Source: Otis tarda (Eukaryota; Chordata; Aves; Otidiformes; Otididae). From it: a stretch of DNA of 64,000 bases. The stretch covers positions 4,740,001-4,804,000 of the forward strand of contig CM048575.1 of NCBI GenBank assembly GCA_026413225.1, given 5' to 3'. The position numbers and the translations under genes are program-made. Shown in pieces: positions 49,357-61,654 of this stretch. The notes under the pieces were generated by a model. It searched no databases. It was not told the origin of the DNA and was given only the letters and a program-made list of their open reading frames with translations. Each line of letters begins with the position of its first letter. Positions within the stretch are counted from its first letter, which is position 1.

Positions 49357-49700
49357 GGGGGGGGGGGGGGGGGGGGGCGGGGGTGCGCTGCGGCCCTGCG
49401 CTGCGGCCGCCAGGGGGCGGGCGGCACCGGGCCGGGCGGCGGGGCCCGGAGGGACCGGATGGGGCCGGGCGCGGGGGCTCGGCGGGGACCCCTGCGCCGC
49501 CCCGGGGAGTGGCCTGCCACGGCCTCACCCCCGGGCGCTGCCTGCCCGCCGCCCCTGCCAGTCCGCTTCCCTGTAAAAGCTGCGTTTCTGTAGAGCACCC
49601 CCCCCCACCCCCCACCCCCGGCAAGAGCAGGGCCTGGGGTTCCCCCTCCTTTTTGGGGGGGAGAGAAGGAAACTGAACCGTGAAGGTGCGGCCGAGGAGC
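49357..49700. promoter_or_regulatory. Intragenic CpG island
   Basis: An abrupt 340-bp block of CpG-dense, GC-rich DNA within otherwise moderate-GC intron, opening with a run of 21 G (49357-49377). It contains Sp-type GC boxes and a CTCF-like motif. It could be an alternative promoter or insulator in the presumed PHACTR4 intron. No convincing splice donor identifies a first exon, so transcription is not claimed. Confidence 0.5.
49407..49420 (+). promoter_or_regulatory. CTCF-like motif
   Basis: CCGCCAGGGGGCGG matches the CTCF core CCASYAGRKGGCRS at 13 of 14 positions, on the plus strand, within the CpG island. Confidence 0.55.
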
Positions 49701-50070
49701 GGGCCTGGGAGGGGGCTTTGGCGGGCAGTGAGCCAGCAGGTTAGGGGCAAAATAATAAGGTTGGCCTAACTGGTGTGGAGCAGCCAAATAGCAGCCTCCC
49801 CCTGCGCTGGAAAAGCTGCGATTTAATAACTTTCCGTGCTCCGTAGAAGAATCCCGTAGAAAAACACAGCCCGGCTCCTGTGGCTCTCCCCAGCTCTCTC
49901 CTGCGGGCTAGGAAACGGCTCTGCGTGCTGTTTGCTTTGTGTGTTTTCCCTTTGCTTCCCCAGCACGGCTGCAGTGAGGTACTGTTTCCAAGGCTGGGCG
50001 AGCAGCGAGTCATGGCTTGGCAAGGAAAGTAGCTCCTGGAGGCTCAGCGGTGATCCTTGCTGGATGGATT

Positions 50071-50700
50071 ATAGAATCGTAGAATCATTACGGTTGGAAA
50101 AGACCTCTAAGATCATCAAGTCCAACTGTGAACCCAACACCACCACGCCTGCTAAACTGTGTCCTGCAGTGCCACATCTACACGTTCTTTGAACACCTCC
50201 AGGGATGGCGACTCCACCACTTCCCTGGGCAGCCAGTTTCAGCGCCTGACCACTCTGTCAGTACAGAAGTGTTTCCTAATATCCACTCTAAACCTCCTCT
50301 GACACAACTTGAGGCCATTTTCTCTTGTCCTATCACTGGTTATTTGGGAGAAGACCAACACCCACCTCCCTACAACCAGGTAGTTGTAGAGAGCAATGAG
50401 GTCTCCCCTCAGCCTCCTCTTCTCCAGGCTAAACAACCCCAGTTCCCTCAGCCGCTCCGCGTAGGACTTGTTCTCCAGACCCCTCACCAGCTTTGTTGCC
50501 CTTCTCTGGATGCCCTCCAGCACCTCAACGTCCTTCTTGTGCTGAGGGGCCCAAAACTGCACACAGCATTCGAGGGGCGGCCTCACCAGTGCCAAGTCCA
50601 GGGGCACAGTCACTGCCCTACTGCTGGCCACACGGCTCCTGACACAAGCCAGGGTGCTGTGGGCCACCTTGGCCACCTGGGCACATGGCTGGTAGCTCTG
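50071..50700 (-). mobile_element. CR1 LINE, 5'-truncated, minus strand
   Basis: The left edge is the reversed CR1 3' terminus (ATAGAATCGTAGAATCATTA, equivalent to ATGATTCTACGATTCTAT). To the right lies the reverse-oriented end of the CR1 reverse-transcriptase ORF. Minus-strand translation gives [40 protein letters not shown] and [20 protein letters not shown], characteristic of CR1 ORF2 downstream of the RT domain. A stop replaces the usual tryptophan after DRVVRR (near 50239), so it is inactive. The 5' truncation near 50700 is typical. Low divergence suggests a moderately young avian copy. Confidence 0.95.
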
Positions 50701-50704
50701 TTCT

Positions 50705-53700
50705 CGAAGGTAGATCAGCACTCTCTCCCCTCCGAGTTAGGCAGATGTCTGAGGCTGACACTGGATCACTGAGAGGAGTAGGACTCTGTGATGATTTTTC
50801 TTGACATTCAACCAAAATGTTGAAAAAGCTGCTTCCCCCTCACCCAGCCCTTTGATCCTAACATCAAATCTTGGAGATGTTAGTAGTGATTAGGAAAGTA
50901 AACATCGTCCCTTCCTGGAGGGAAGGCAGAAGTTTGTTCTACTCGAGCATTGTGCGTTGCAGGGGTTAAGTTACATTTTGCTTTGAGGAGGAAAGGAAAA
51001 AAAAATCTCTCAAAGTAATTAACTTAAGATGCTGACGCTAATGAAAGAGCTTTCAAAGCTGGGGCTGGTGGGAGGGTTGATGGGAATCCCCTGTTGAATC
51101 AATGACATTAGGGCCGTAGGAGCCATTCTGCAATTATGAGGCTGAAGTCATGTTGAACATGAAGTTAATCCTGTTATCTCTCAAATATTGAGCAAACTGC
51201 TTGCTCTGGATAACTCTATAATGGGATTATACCAGTCAGTCTGACACCCTCGACACTCCCTCTCTGTTCAGGGCTTTTTCTTATTTTCCTCTTCAGGATA
51301 CATTATTGATCAGCGTTCCTAGAGTTAATTTTGGGAGGTGGTGTCTGGGGCACTGTTTTCCAATGGTGCTGGATTATTATTTTTTTACAAATTAGCGTGG
51401 CAATGAGCACCCTGTTGCCTTACGAAGCCATTCACAGCAAAGTTCCCTTGAGCCCATCCCTAAATAAATGTTTAGGAAAAGAACTGAAGAACAAGGACAA
51501 GTATAACAGGAGACTTCCCTTCGTCATGCCTTCCTGGCATCAAGAATCTGCAGTTTAGTGAGTTCCTGTGCCGGAGACCGTTCCCAGACCATCGTATTTG
51601 CAGAGTATAATCAGTTCTGGTTTGAAAGCCTAATTTTGCATCCCTGATAGCCTGTAGCAATTGTTCTAAACAAAAGTAACTGGTGGGGTTTTTAAAAGGA
51701 TTATCTTGTTTGTTTTTAAGCAGTCTGATAAATTGCGAGGTAACCAATGTCAGGGAAACACAAGAACCGCAATGATCGTGTAAGGAGGAGAGAAAAAGCC
51801 CGAATGCATGTTCGGTCACTGGCCAATGTTCATTACAGGTGGGATTGCTTTCCTCTTGGGCCCGTAGACCTCCGCGTTTTAGCGGCCTGACTTTGATGCA
51901 GGGTTTGTCATGAGCTGGAACAATGCCTTTGTCTCTGCCAGGTCAAGTTATGTCCCTGGTTGCAGCAGGGCAAAACGTAGCGATTGACGGTTCTGCAGTT
52001 CTGGACAGAAATCAGACTACCGCGTGTCGTGCGAGAGGTGAAGACCCTGGTGAGAATTAGAGTTTGAGCTTCAAAGTCAGGGAAAATACTTTTTTCTCTA
52101 CACTGTAGCCAGAGGCTCAATTAACAATAAAACAGACCTCTTTATTTCAGCATCACTAGAGTAAAGAAGTGATTTCTACATCACCCACTATATGAGCAGA
52201 TGTTTTTGTGCCAAACCAGAAATTTCCATAAATATGGGAAAGTTCCATTAAAGGGTCAGCCAGCTTCTAGTTTCCAAGCTTTGATTATTTTTTTTTTTAA
52301 GGCTGATCTGAATCTTATTAAGAACTGCAGATTTTTGGTGAGGTTTTGTTTGTTTGTTTTGTTGTTGTTTCTTTTTTTTTTTTTTTTCTTTTCCTACTCC
52401 CTTGATGAAGGTGAGAATTGCTTTGGGAGCTCCCTTGCAGCAGAAATGGGCTTCAGTGCTGCTAATGCCTCGTGGGCCCAGGCTGCCTGAAAGGAGGCGG
52501 CGAGAAGACAGGGGCTGGTGTAGCCAAGGGTTTTGGACCAGCTGGGGTTCCGCTTTAAGTGCCCAGGGGCCAGCTAGCTCTGCTGTTGATAAGGTAATGG
52601 ATTTATGAATGTAATTTCAGGGACCTTGAGGGAAGCCCTGGATCGCATTCTTACAGCAAGGGACCTAGCGCTTTCTGCAGGCTTTTTTGGATGTGAATCC
52701 AGCACAAGAACACCCCCCCTATTTCAAACCTAAAGTGCATGGAGAAATGGTTTAATGGTTACGTTTACACTCTCTAAATTTCACGCACCAATTCAAATGC
52801 TTGCTCTAAAGTATCCTTGCTGTAACTCCTACTCGAAGAGTACACTTACTGGAGCCATGGTTTTCAACTTTGCATTTGTGCACCTTTGAACATCATCTAG
52901 TAGGAGGCATGGATCCCTGTGAAGTTAGTTAATCCAAATCTCCCTGGTTTTCTCGTGGCTTTTCTTTGGACCCCTTAGAGATAGTTCTTGCTTATTCTTC
53001 CTGCAAGCTGAAAACCCTTGAGCTTGCGTTTTGGTGCTGCTCAGCCTTGCACGCTGTGGATCTCGAGGCGGGAACTCTTTGGTGGACGCCACGGTGGTGA
53101 GTTTGTACTGCTGCTTCCCTCTAAGATCTCTCTCCCTCATCGGCGGCATTGCCCTCTTTGGGCGCTGGGCAACCCCGCAGAGCCATGGGATGCAGCGTGG
53201 GGTTCTGCAGCTGCCTCGTCGCTGCCACGTGATTCTTTGATGCCAGCCCCTCTCTCAAGGTGTTTACCGTCGGTGTGAGGCTCCGAAGGCTGCCCTGGGC
53301 AGGAGCAGGGTGACTCACGCTGCTCGGTCTAGCCCACTGACTTGGGGGCTATCTGCGTTGCGAGTGGAGGTGGGATTGCAGCTCATGCAAGCCTTCCTGG
53401 GTTGGCTGTAAGCTTGTTAGCTTTCATCCTTGAAAGAGTCGTGTGCTGTAACTCTTATGCTGCAAAATTCGTCTGAGAAAGTGAGTAAATATTTGAGTAG
53501 CTCGCCCTTGCGGAGCTAACGGCTGTTACAAGCATGTGGCTGTTGGCATTCGAGCTGGCTCCTTCAGAGCCAGTCCTGATGGACTGCAGTGGTCGTGCTG
53601 GGCTGCAGTCAAACCTCTTACTGGCAGAAACCGTCCTGTTTCAATCTAACCACATTTCCTCTCGGCAGCGGTGCTCAGGGACTGTCTGCAGCCCCAGATA

Positions 53701-56700
53701 CAACCATGCCAAGTGTGAGTAGACAGGAGCGTCATTTGATATCTCAGAAACGGGCTTGGTATGGTGCTCCTTGCTCCTGAACAAGGATGCTGCTGGCGCT
53801 CTACAAATGCAGGAGCAAGGGAATGATGTGAAATGAGGATTCTGGGAATGTGTGAAGGGTCACATCTGCAAGAGGGGGAGCAACTGTGGGAGAGAAAGCT
53901 TCTTACAAGGTTACGATTAGCTGTGCCTCCTGAACTGTTGGTGTTATCTCATCTCTTGACATTTCCTTTAATTATATGGAATGGCCTTGACGCTGTAAAC
54001 AATTGCCATGGCATTGTCTCTGCAGCTTGTGTGAGTCAACGCGATGCGTAAACAGCGTTTGGTTTGGGGGACCTGTTCCGTGTGCGTCTTGGGGCCCGTT
54101 CCATGTACGTCCTGGGACGCAAACTGTCCCGTCTGCTTTTCGTGCCTTGTTCTGGGCCGGTTCTTAGCACTTGTGTTTTCTTTTCGCAAGAGCAGAAAAC
54201 GGGAGCATCAGGGCAGGGGCTGGGATGTCAAGAGGAGCCTGAGGGGGTCAGGTAGAGCGCTCACGTTTTGCTTCCAGCTCCTTTGGGCCTCCATCATTCT
54301 CTCCCCGGCGAGCCAGTTCAGAAGGGGTGAGGAAGGGGATGATTCACAGCACAGAACCAAGCGTTGCTTTAATCACGCCAGCAGCAATCTTTTGCTCGGC
54401 GTGTTTCAATCTGGAGACACCTCGGTGGTTGAGCAATAGGAAATATTTGGAGGGTTGACGTTCACTCGCTGTCTTGCCGATGGCTCTCGGCTCGGTGTGA
54501 CCCGTGGTCTGGATGTGCCACCGTTTAGGGTGGTCCACGGTAGATCTGTGGAGCGTATTTGGCTAGATGAACTTCCTAAGTGTTATCTCGTTCCTTAAAT
54601 AGAGAATAACGCTTGTATCAACATGAATCACAAAGTTGATAAACTGGAATGGTTCCTCTTGGAGCTGTCTTCTGGTATTGGGCAAATATTTATCCGCATT
54701 GTTTCAAAAGGCAGATTTATGCAATCGACGGAGGTCAAACCTGTAATTACCTGTTAGCTTCACTGTAGTAGAAGTGGCTTGTAAAAACACAGTACGCTGG
54801 AAAGGAAGCTTTTCAATCCAATGTTTGTGTGTAAATCTAAAGTTGTGGTTAAAAACTTCAAATTTTATGAAAGTTTTCACTTTCACGGGTGCAAAAAGGT
54901 TTTTTTTTTTTCTTACTGAATTTAAGTACCTTAACCAAATCTATCTGCCGTTTCTTTTAATTTCTGAAATGTGGCAGGGAATTTGGATTTCTCTTCCAAA
55001 AGTATCTGCTCGAGATGATCAGAAGCTGGGACTGTGTGCCAAACTCGCCTTGCATTTTAATAAGGAGTTTCTAGCCTAGTCAATAATTAAAGCAGAGCAG
55101 GTGCGGTGGGGAAGTTGGGTATTCCCCAAAATCGAAACCAAGGCGCTTTTGTAAGTCTCCCCGGGCAGAGCCAAGTGAGTGAAGGATGGTAGGATGCCCC
55201 GGCACTGGCAGGCCTCGTGCAGTAATTTGGAAAAAAAGGTAATGTCAGACTGAGGAGCTCTGGGTGTTGAAGGACGATTTGGCTTTTTGGTGCGGTGCGC
55301 CTGCAAGGAGCCCTTTGGGGTGGCAGAGGAAATACTAAAATGTTTTGCTGCGGTTTCGTCTTCGGGTGTGAAGAGCAAGTGCACTTGCAGAGATTTTTAT
55401 GAAACGTTAAAAAGGGGAAACGAGACTTTTACAGAGAGATCTTGCTGCCTTTCTTTTCAGCTGGCATGTGGGCAGAGAGGCTTTCGGCTTAAGAGATAGT
55501 TTGTCATCTTGAAGCATTAGGGGTGTAGGAAGGGAAATTTGGGATCATCAGTCTTTTAATGATTCGGAGCAGGGATGCTAGCCTGTGAACCTTGACCTAT
55601 ACATTGCAGACGAGCTTCTAGAGTTAAACGCAGTGCTACCTCCCAGGGTTAATTTCAATTTAATCTTATTTTAGAGGTTTAATATTTACTACTATTCTTG
55701 CTGTTAATTTGCAGCCTCCAGTGTAGTGCTTGACAAAGCTTGTCCCGTCCGTTTTATAGGTGGCATGGATGGACTTCTCTTTTTGCCAAAGGACTCTGTT
55801 ATTTTTGAATAACGTCCGTATAAGGCTGTAAAGCCTTGTTTGAGTTAGGTTTGTCCAGTCAGGCAGTTAACACAGAGGATGTGACTGGCCAGCACGTCTG
55901 TACCTCAGCTGCTCGCTCAGGAAGAGCACTGCATGCTTGTGCCGTGCCAGTCCTAAAAGCACCTGCTGGGTAGTGGTTTGGAAGGAGAGGAAGAGGAATA
56001 TATTCTTTTATTTGTGCTGAAGCTCTGTTAGTTTTGTCATTTTTTTTCTCTAGTGTTTTGCACTGGGAAGCCTTAGGCGATGCCAGTTTATAGGTTCTTC
56101 TCTGAGTGTCTTCGTTTTTGCTGTGGGAGAGGGTTAAAGGAGAGTTAAGCGAAATGCTAGACCTGTTTCTTCCCTAAACAGTGGAATAATTAATGTAATT
56201 TTCTTCTCCCATATTCTTGCTTAATGTGTTCCTAATAATATAGCTGGAAGTGGCAGATGGGTATCCTGCCTCCGCGTGTTTCGCTGTTGGGAATATGCTG
56301 ATGCTTTGCTGATGCTTTGCTGGAATGCGCCCTATATCTGTGCTTCCTTTGGCTTCTGACCAGTGTTTCTTTTAATGCTGCTTCAAGGTGCTCCAAAAAG
56401 GAGTTTGTCAGCTTTGGAGGTTCCCTTGCCTCAAGATGGCATAGCCATGAATCACCGCGGCGGTCGAGTTAGCCAAGATGTGACCGAATCTTTAATTTTG
56501 TCAGGATGACATTCCTTAGTATTCCCTCACTAGTAAACAAGAAAATATTTAGCGTGTGGTGCAATTACAGTGAATGGTGAGGAGGCACTGAAGATGTTTT
56601 CAGTGCTGCACTTCCTCCGCTGGAAAACAAGGCTGGGGGATATTTTGGCCTTAAGCTGTTCTTGGCCCCAAGACCTGCTACACCATTTTTGTTAGCCTGG

Positions 56701-59700
56701 TCCTTGTGAGAATTAAGCGATTCCTTGTGCTCCAGCCACCCGCTGCGATCACAAGGCTTTCCAGGAGCATGTCCTCAGCTTTAGTTTCCCTTCCTCGATG
56801 TGAGGCTGAATGTGCAATGCCCTTCCTCCCGCTGTGCTCCATCCTGGTCAACATCTGGGCTGCTGTAGGACGTGGGTTGCTCACCTTCCCCACTACCAGC
56901 ACACGTGTGGTGGTACCAAGACAGTCCCTGGTGTGCTGGATACACTGCCTTTGGCCTTCTGAGATCGAGCAGCCGCTGTTGTTGACTAACTGGTGGGGAC
57001 AAGGGGACTGGAATGCTGTGGGAAATAGGAGTTTCCCTCTTGGAAATGTCACAGGAAGCGTGGAGGAAATCACATGGTGTAGGAGTGGTTACCTCACTTT
57101 TCTCTCTCATCCGAACCAGCGCCCTTTCATCAAAGTATACAGAACCTAAACAATGCCATGCCAGCTGGCTTATAAATAAACCATTTTCCATTTCCACACC
57201 GGGCTTGGGGCTGGCTTTTTAATACCGCGTGAGGAGAGAGGAAGAGCGTCACGTTGTGTCGGCTTGTGACCTTTCAGATGGACTGCCCGGCTTCCTACCC
57301 GCTTGCTTCCCCTTGGTCTGCTGTTGTAGTTAATAATTCTTCCACACGCTCGGTTTCGGAGTACAGCCCAAAATCGGCCGGTTTTGTAGGCAACCCGAGC
57401 TGTTGTGTATATGTAATAGAATTTTTCATATTCTCCTCGGTCTGCCAAAGCTGCTGAGGGTTGCTAGCAAACAGATGGTGGTGAAATTCATCCGGAGTCA
57501 CGGTGTTGCCACTTTTTCTTCTCCCTGCCAGTTCTCCTGGTGAAATGGTGCCATGGGCCTGTGTTAGTGTTTCAGATGGGTGCATCTCGAGCAAGGAAAG
57601 AGCCTTCCACATCCTGTAGCTACTGTTGACTCTCTTGCTGGTGGGCTCTGAAGGAAAACGCCCAGTTTCACTGGTTTTAAATAGCCAGCTCCGTCTGCGC
57701 GGATGGGATAATGCAAGAGTCCTTTTTAATGTTCCTGTGGCTGAATCATGGAACATCAATGTCTGAGTCACCACACATGAATGTGGTGCTTCACGTTGGT
57801 GTGAACGGAGACGTGAACAACAGTGTCTTTATTAGAGGAGCTAATATTTGTGCTCATTGTGGGTTTCATTAGATTTTAAAGTGAAACAATCCCCAAGAGT
57901 TCATTTTACAGTGGACATAAACAGACTGTTGACATGTGAATGCCAGGTCTTTAATGGGACGCTGGTCTGGACGGAGAGGAAATTAAACTTCAGAGGAAAG
58001 CGATGTACCCCGCTTCTTGGATGTTTACTGCCCGTAGCTGGTTGTCATCTTATTTTGTTTCAGCCGTCTGCCTCTCCTGCAGCCCTGTAAAATTTTAGTG
58101 TAACTGGGATTTCTTGGTTACTACATTTTTAGAAGAAAGTGTTGAAGGGACCAGCAGCCGTGTCCCTTTCCTGTGGAAAGCTCTTTGCTATCCCGAGCTC
58201 TTCCTTCTCATCGAGGTCTGCGCCTGTCCCGGAGGAGGAAGGGCTTTGCTCTGGTTTCTTTTGGTTGCTGACGGCCCTTCTGCATTATTATGGGAATTCT
58301 GAGCCTTTGTTACTTGTCCTTGCTTGAGATGTGGATTTCCTTTTGTCCTAGATATCCGGTTGGATGGGGGCTGAGGTTTTGTCTCTGCTGTTGGTAGAGC
58401 CGAAGCAGCGTTACTAGATGGGGTACGAAACCCCAAATGTTGGTGCTCTGTGCTCTTTGTGGGCTGCTGGCGGGGAGCAGGGGCAGGTCGCTTTGTCCCG
58501 TATTTTTCTCCAGCTGTGGAACAAAGCACTACGGCTGCAACTTAAGAGCACAGTAAGTATGGCTGCTCTTGTGCTCTGTCCTTGGGCTAGAGTTGAGACA
58601 AACTTTTTTGTTGCGCTCTGTCTGCTGGTGCAGAATTTGCACCTTTTTCTTTCCAGAGATGGAAGCGGAGGATGGACTGGTGGGTTTTTCTGACCAGGAG
58701 TCCACCTTGAAAATAATGATGCTGGTGTTACTTTTCGTTTGGATTCCTGCTGTTCTGTGTGTTTTGTCAGCCCTCTTCTGGTGGGGTTTTTGTTCTTTCT
58801 ACCCCAAAGAGCAGGGAGTGGTGGCCGATACTCCTAAAGGATGTTTGAAGTCCAAAGCCAGTTGCCATTTGCAATGCAGGTTTGTATCTCTGCTCCTTGA
58901 GCACCGCAGCCTTGCGTTTCAGAAGGAAATATTAATGCTTCTGGGACAAACTTCATTTCAGTGCCTTGGCCAAATAGTCTTGTTCCTCTCTTCGTGATGG
59001 CTGCTAAGGCCTGATCAATGATACAGAAACGTGACAGGGCTTTATTGCACGATGGCGTTTTCACAGCCTAGTGAGTTACTGCGCAGCGCTGGCGCCTGCG
59101 TAACTGCCGGGCGTGCGCTTAGGCTGCAGCCGCTGTGAATTAACACGCATTCGTTTAAATCCTTCATTGAAGTGTAAGCTGATGTTTCACTAATGTCAAA
59201 ATTGGGGGTGAGGTATACGATGGTGCTGCTGTGCTTTAACAACCTGCTGTGTGTCATCTGGTCTGCAGCAGAGCTTTGTGCGCTCTTAATTCACAGCAAG
59301 TGCAATACAAAATGCAGTGAATTTAACATCCTTGGAAGTCAGGCAAGCCTAGATGCAGCGTTTAGCGTTCTGCAGCGTTCCTAGATGCAGGGATATTTTT
59401 TCCAGACCTCCTTCCAAGCTGGCCAGCTGATTTACAGACTTGGAGAAGTCTTCCAGCCTCTATCTCTGAACTTTGTGAGTCTCTGCCAGATGGCAGCGTA
59501 TTTACATGGCTTTAAAATGGCTTTTTCTTTGTTTCAAAGCAAAGAGTCTTAAATGAGGTGGAGCACGCCTGTGAATCAGTACGTTAATTGCCCACAATGA
59601 AAATCAAAAGTACTTGGAAGGCTGGCTTCTGTGGCTGACCAGCCAGAAACGCGAGCTCCTCTTCCCAGCACAGAGATGTCTGGTGGTGGGAGGCTGAGAA

Positions 59701-61500
59701 GCGCCAGGGTTTCGGGAAGGAACGTCCGTGTGCTCTCCGCGAGGGAGGAGAGTGCCATTTGCTCCTCCACCCGCACGCGTCTGCTGATCCCTTGTTCCTC
59801 CACCTGCTCCGGCCGCCGGGCTCTTGCTGTCGGCGGGGGCAGAGGCCGTCCGCTCGGCGGGCTGAGCACCAGCGGGGTGCTGGTGTAGGTGGAGAAGGTG
59901 CGGAGGTGCCCTGCTTCCTCCCCTGTTTTTACAGCTGTGCTTCACAGGGGAGGAGTGGATTTTGCAAGCTGTCCGATGGCGTGTCTAGGATGTTAGTGGA
60001 GGAACCAAGAGCATCAACATCTTCCAGGTGTGTTTGTGGCTTAGGTGGAGTTCTGTTAGGTTTCAGAATTACCCCTGTCCCTTCTCGGGAGCGTGTTGGC
60101 TACAAAACTGCCTCCCACCGCGCCGCGCGGTTGTGAGTGGCGGTCTCTGTGGCGGCGAAGCGGGCGTTCGCTTTGGGTGTCTGATCTGACTGATGTGCAG
60201 CCTTGATTGCTCCCAGCTGCACCAGCGCAAACTGACGATCTTGGATTTTGTTGTTTCCCAGAACAGAAGATTTTTACTGTTGGGACTGCTGCAGTAGCGA
60301 GCTTGTCCTGAACTCTTCCCGGCGGCCTGAGTGACACTCAGCGATACCGAAGTGCTGTGGCTGCTGGCCTGACCGCGACAGGGACCTCGGGGGCCGCAGC
60401 ACATCTCGGGGTGTTGAAATGCGCTTTTTCCTGCAGCGGTGAGAACGAACCTGGGTGTGTCAGACGGGCTCAGGTTCCTGATCCGTCACTGGTGTGATCC
60501 TGCAGCTATACGTTCTTGAAAATTATTTTTCCTTTTCCCCTGAGTGAAGATTAAGCTTCTGGATGCTTAAAGGTTTTCCCACTCCTCTGTGGTGTGGTGC
60601 ACAGGGGCTGGAACTGATCTGTAGGTTCACTGAAGTCCTAACGCAGATTTTGATGGTAAAATTAAAGAATCCGAGTGGACCTATTTAAACTCTGGAGATC
60701 TTTTGTTATTGTGATGCAAATGTTGAGGGGCATACTTGTTACCTTAACCATCAGGATGTGACACATGAAATAAAAAATAAACTTTTACTTTCCTTAGATA
60801 AATTTAAATTTTCCTTAGATAAATTTAAATTTTCCTTAGGTAAATTTAAATTAAATAAGAAGACACGCTTCCTGCTCCTAACTTCTTCCTGGTAACTTTA
60901 GCAGAGAGAGAAATTGCTATGAAATTGTATTTTTATTGTGTGTCTGACTAGATGCATATCAGCTCAGGAGCCCTTTTTGAAATTCTCTTGACTCGCAGGG
61001 TAGTGCAGCTCCTACAATGGTTAGAGCACCACGCTTTCTCATTCATCGCCGCCTTTTGCAGGCTCAGGTACGCTGTTACCTCTTTGATCCCATTTGGGAG
61101 GTGAAACCGCTCCGTGCCTTGGCGTGCGCGGTTTCTCCAAGCCCTTCCTTGAGCAAAACACCCTGGTCTCCCTCTCCCGGCTCCCAGCTTTTTCTCTTTT
61201 TCTCTCTAAACTTGATGCGAGGAAGGAGCGAGGGGTGTTGATGATTTGGATTATGCAGCTAAGTGGCTGGAGCGTGGCTGGCTGTCTCCTCCCCTTCCTG
61301 AGCTTCGGTCCCAGCCAGCTCGGCTCTGGAATGACAGGCATTCCTGCCTGTGAAGGGAGCTGGCACGGACGCCTATTTGTGAGAATCAAGTGCCTGACCA
61401 TGGGGTCTGGGGAGAACACGACCTGTGCTGGACCATCACACGCCCGTGCCGTTGCCTGAGAGTTGACAGCCGCCTCGCATGCCAAGCTCTTTCCCAGTCC
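50705..61500. other. Gene-free stretch, probable intron
   Basis: No coding exon recognised. Holds T-rich tracts (52371-52387), a CpG-richer patch at 59760-59870 and an AT-rich 22-bp triplication at 60788-60852. Short frames have no recognisable homology. Confidence 0.5.
60788..60852. repeat. 22-bp AT-rich tandem repeat, three copies
   Basis: Three copies of TTTCCTTAGATAAATTTAAA in 22-bp periods; the third has GGTAAA in place of GATAAA. Confidence 0.85.
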
Positions 61501-61608
61501 AAAGTCTGGATTTACAATTTTAAAGGACTAAAGCGCTCTCTCAGGGTAGACTTTTTTTCTCTCTCCTCCTCCCGCCTCCTCCCGGAGAGCTGCTTAGAAA
61601 AGAATCTA

Positions 61609-61654
61609 ATGGGGCAGCCGCACTTCTCCAGACCGGTAAATCCAGCTGCTTTTG
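61609..61654 (+). CDS. PHACTR4: PHACTR4 alternative first coding exon (partial gene)
   Basis: An ATG at 61609 opens MGQPHFSRPVNPAAF plus one base, ending at a strong donor TTTTG|GTGAGT (61655). The peptide resembles the longer human PHACTR4 N-terminus that I recall as MGQADVSRPVNPDAVE, with SRPVNP identical, and is spliced in phase 1. The MGQ start also resembles an isoform of PHACTR2, so a PHACTR-family origin is likely even if the paralogue were wrong. PHACTR4 binds actin through RPEL repeats and PP1 through its C-terminus; none of those exons is in the window, and they should lie to the right. A pyrimidine-rich leader upstream (61550-61585) without an obvious acceptor suggests this is an alternative first exon with its own promoter. 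Note +4 G but C at -3. Confidence 0.6.

Noticed and set aside
58659-58710. Possible PHACTR4 start MEAEDGLVGF after CTTTCCAG at 58659
   Set aside because: Only a loose resemblance to MEDPFEEADQ and no donor at a suitable place; the frame runs on as unrelated hydrophobic sequence.
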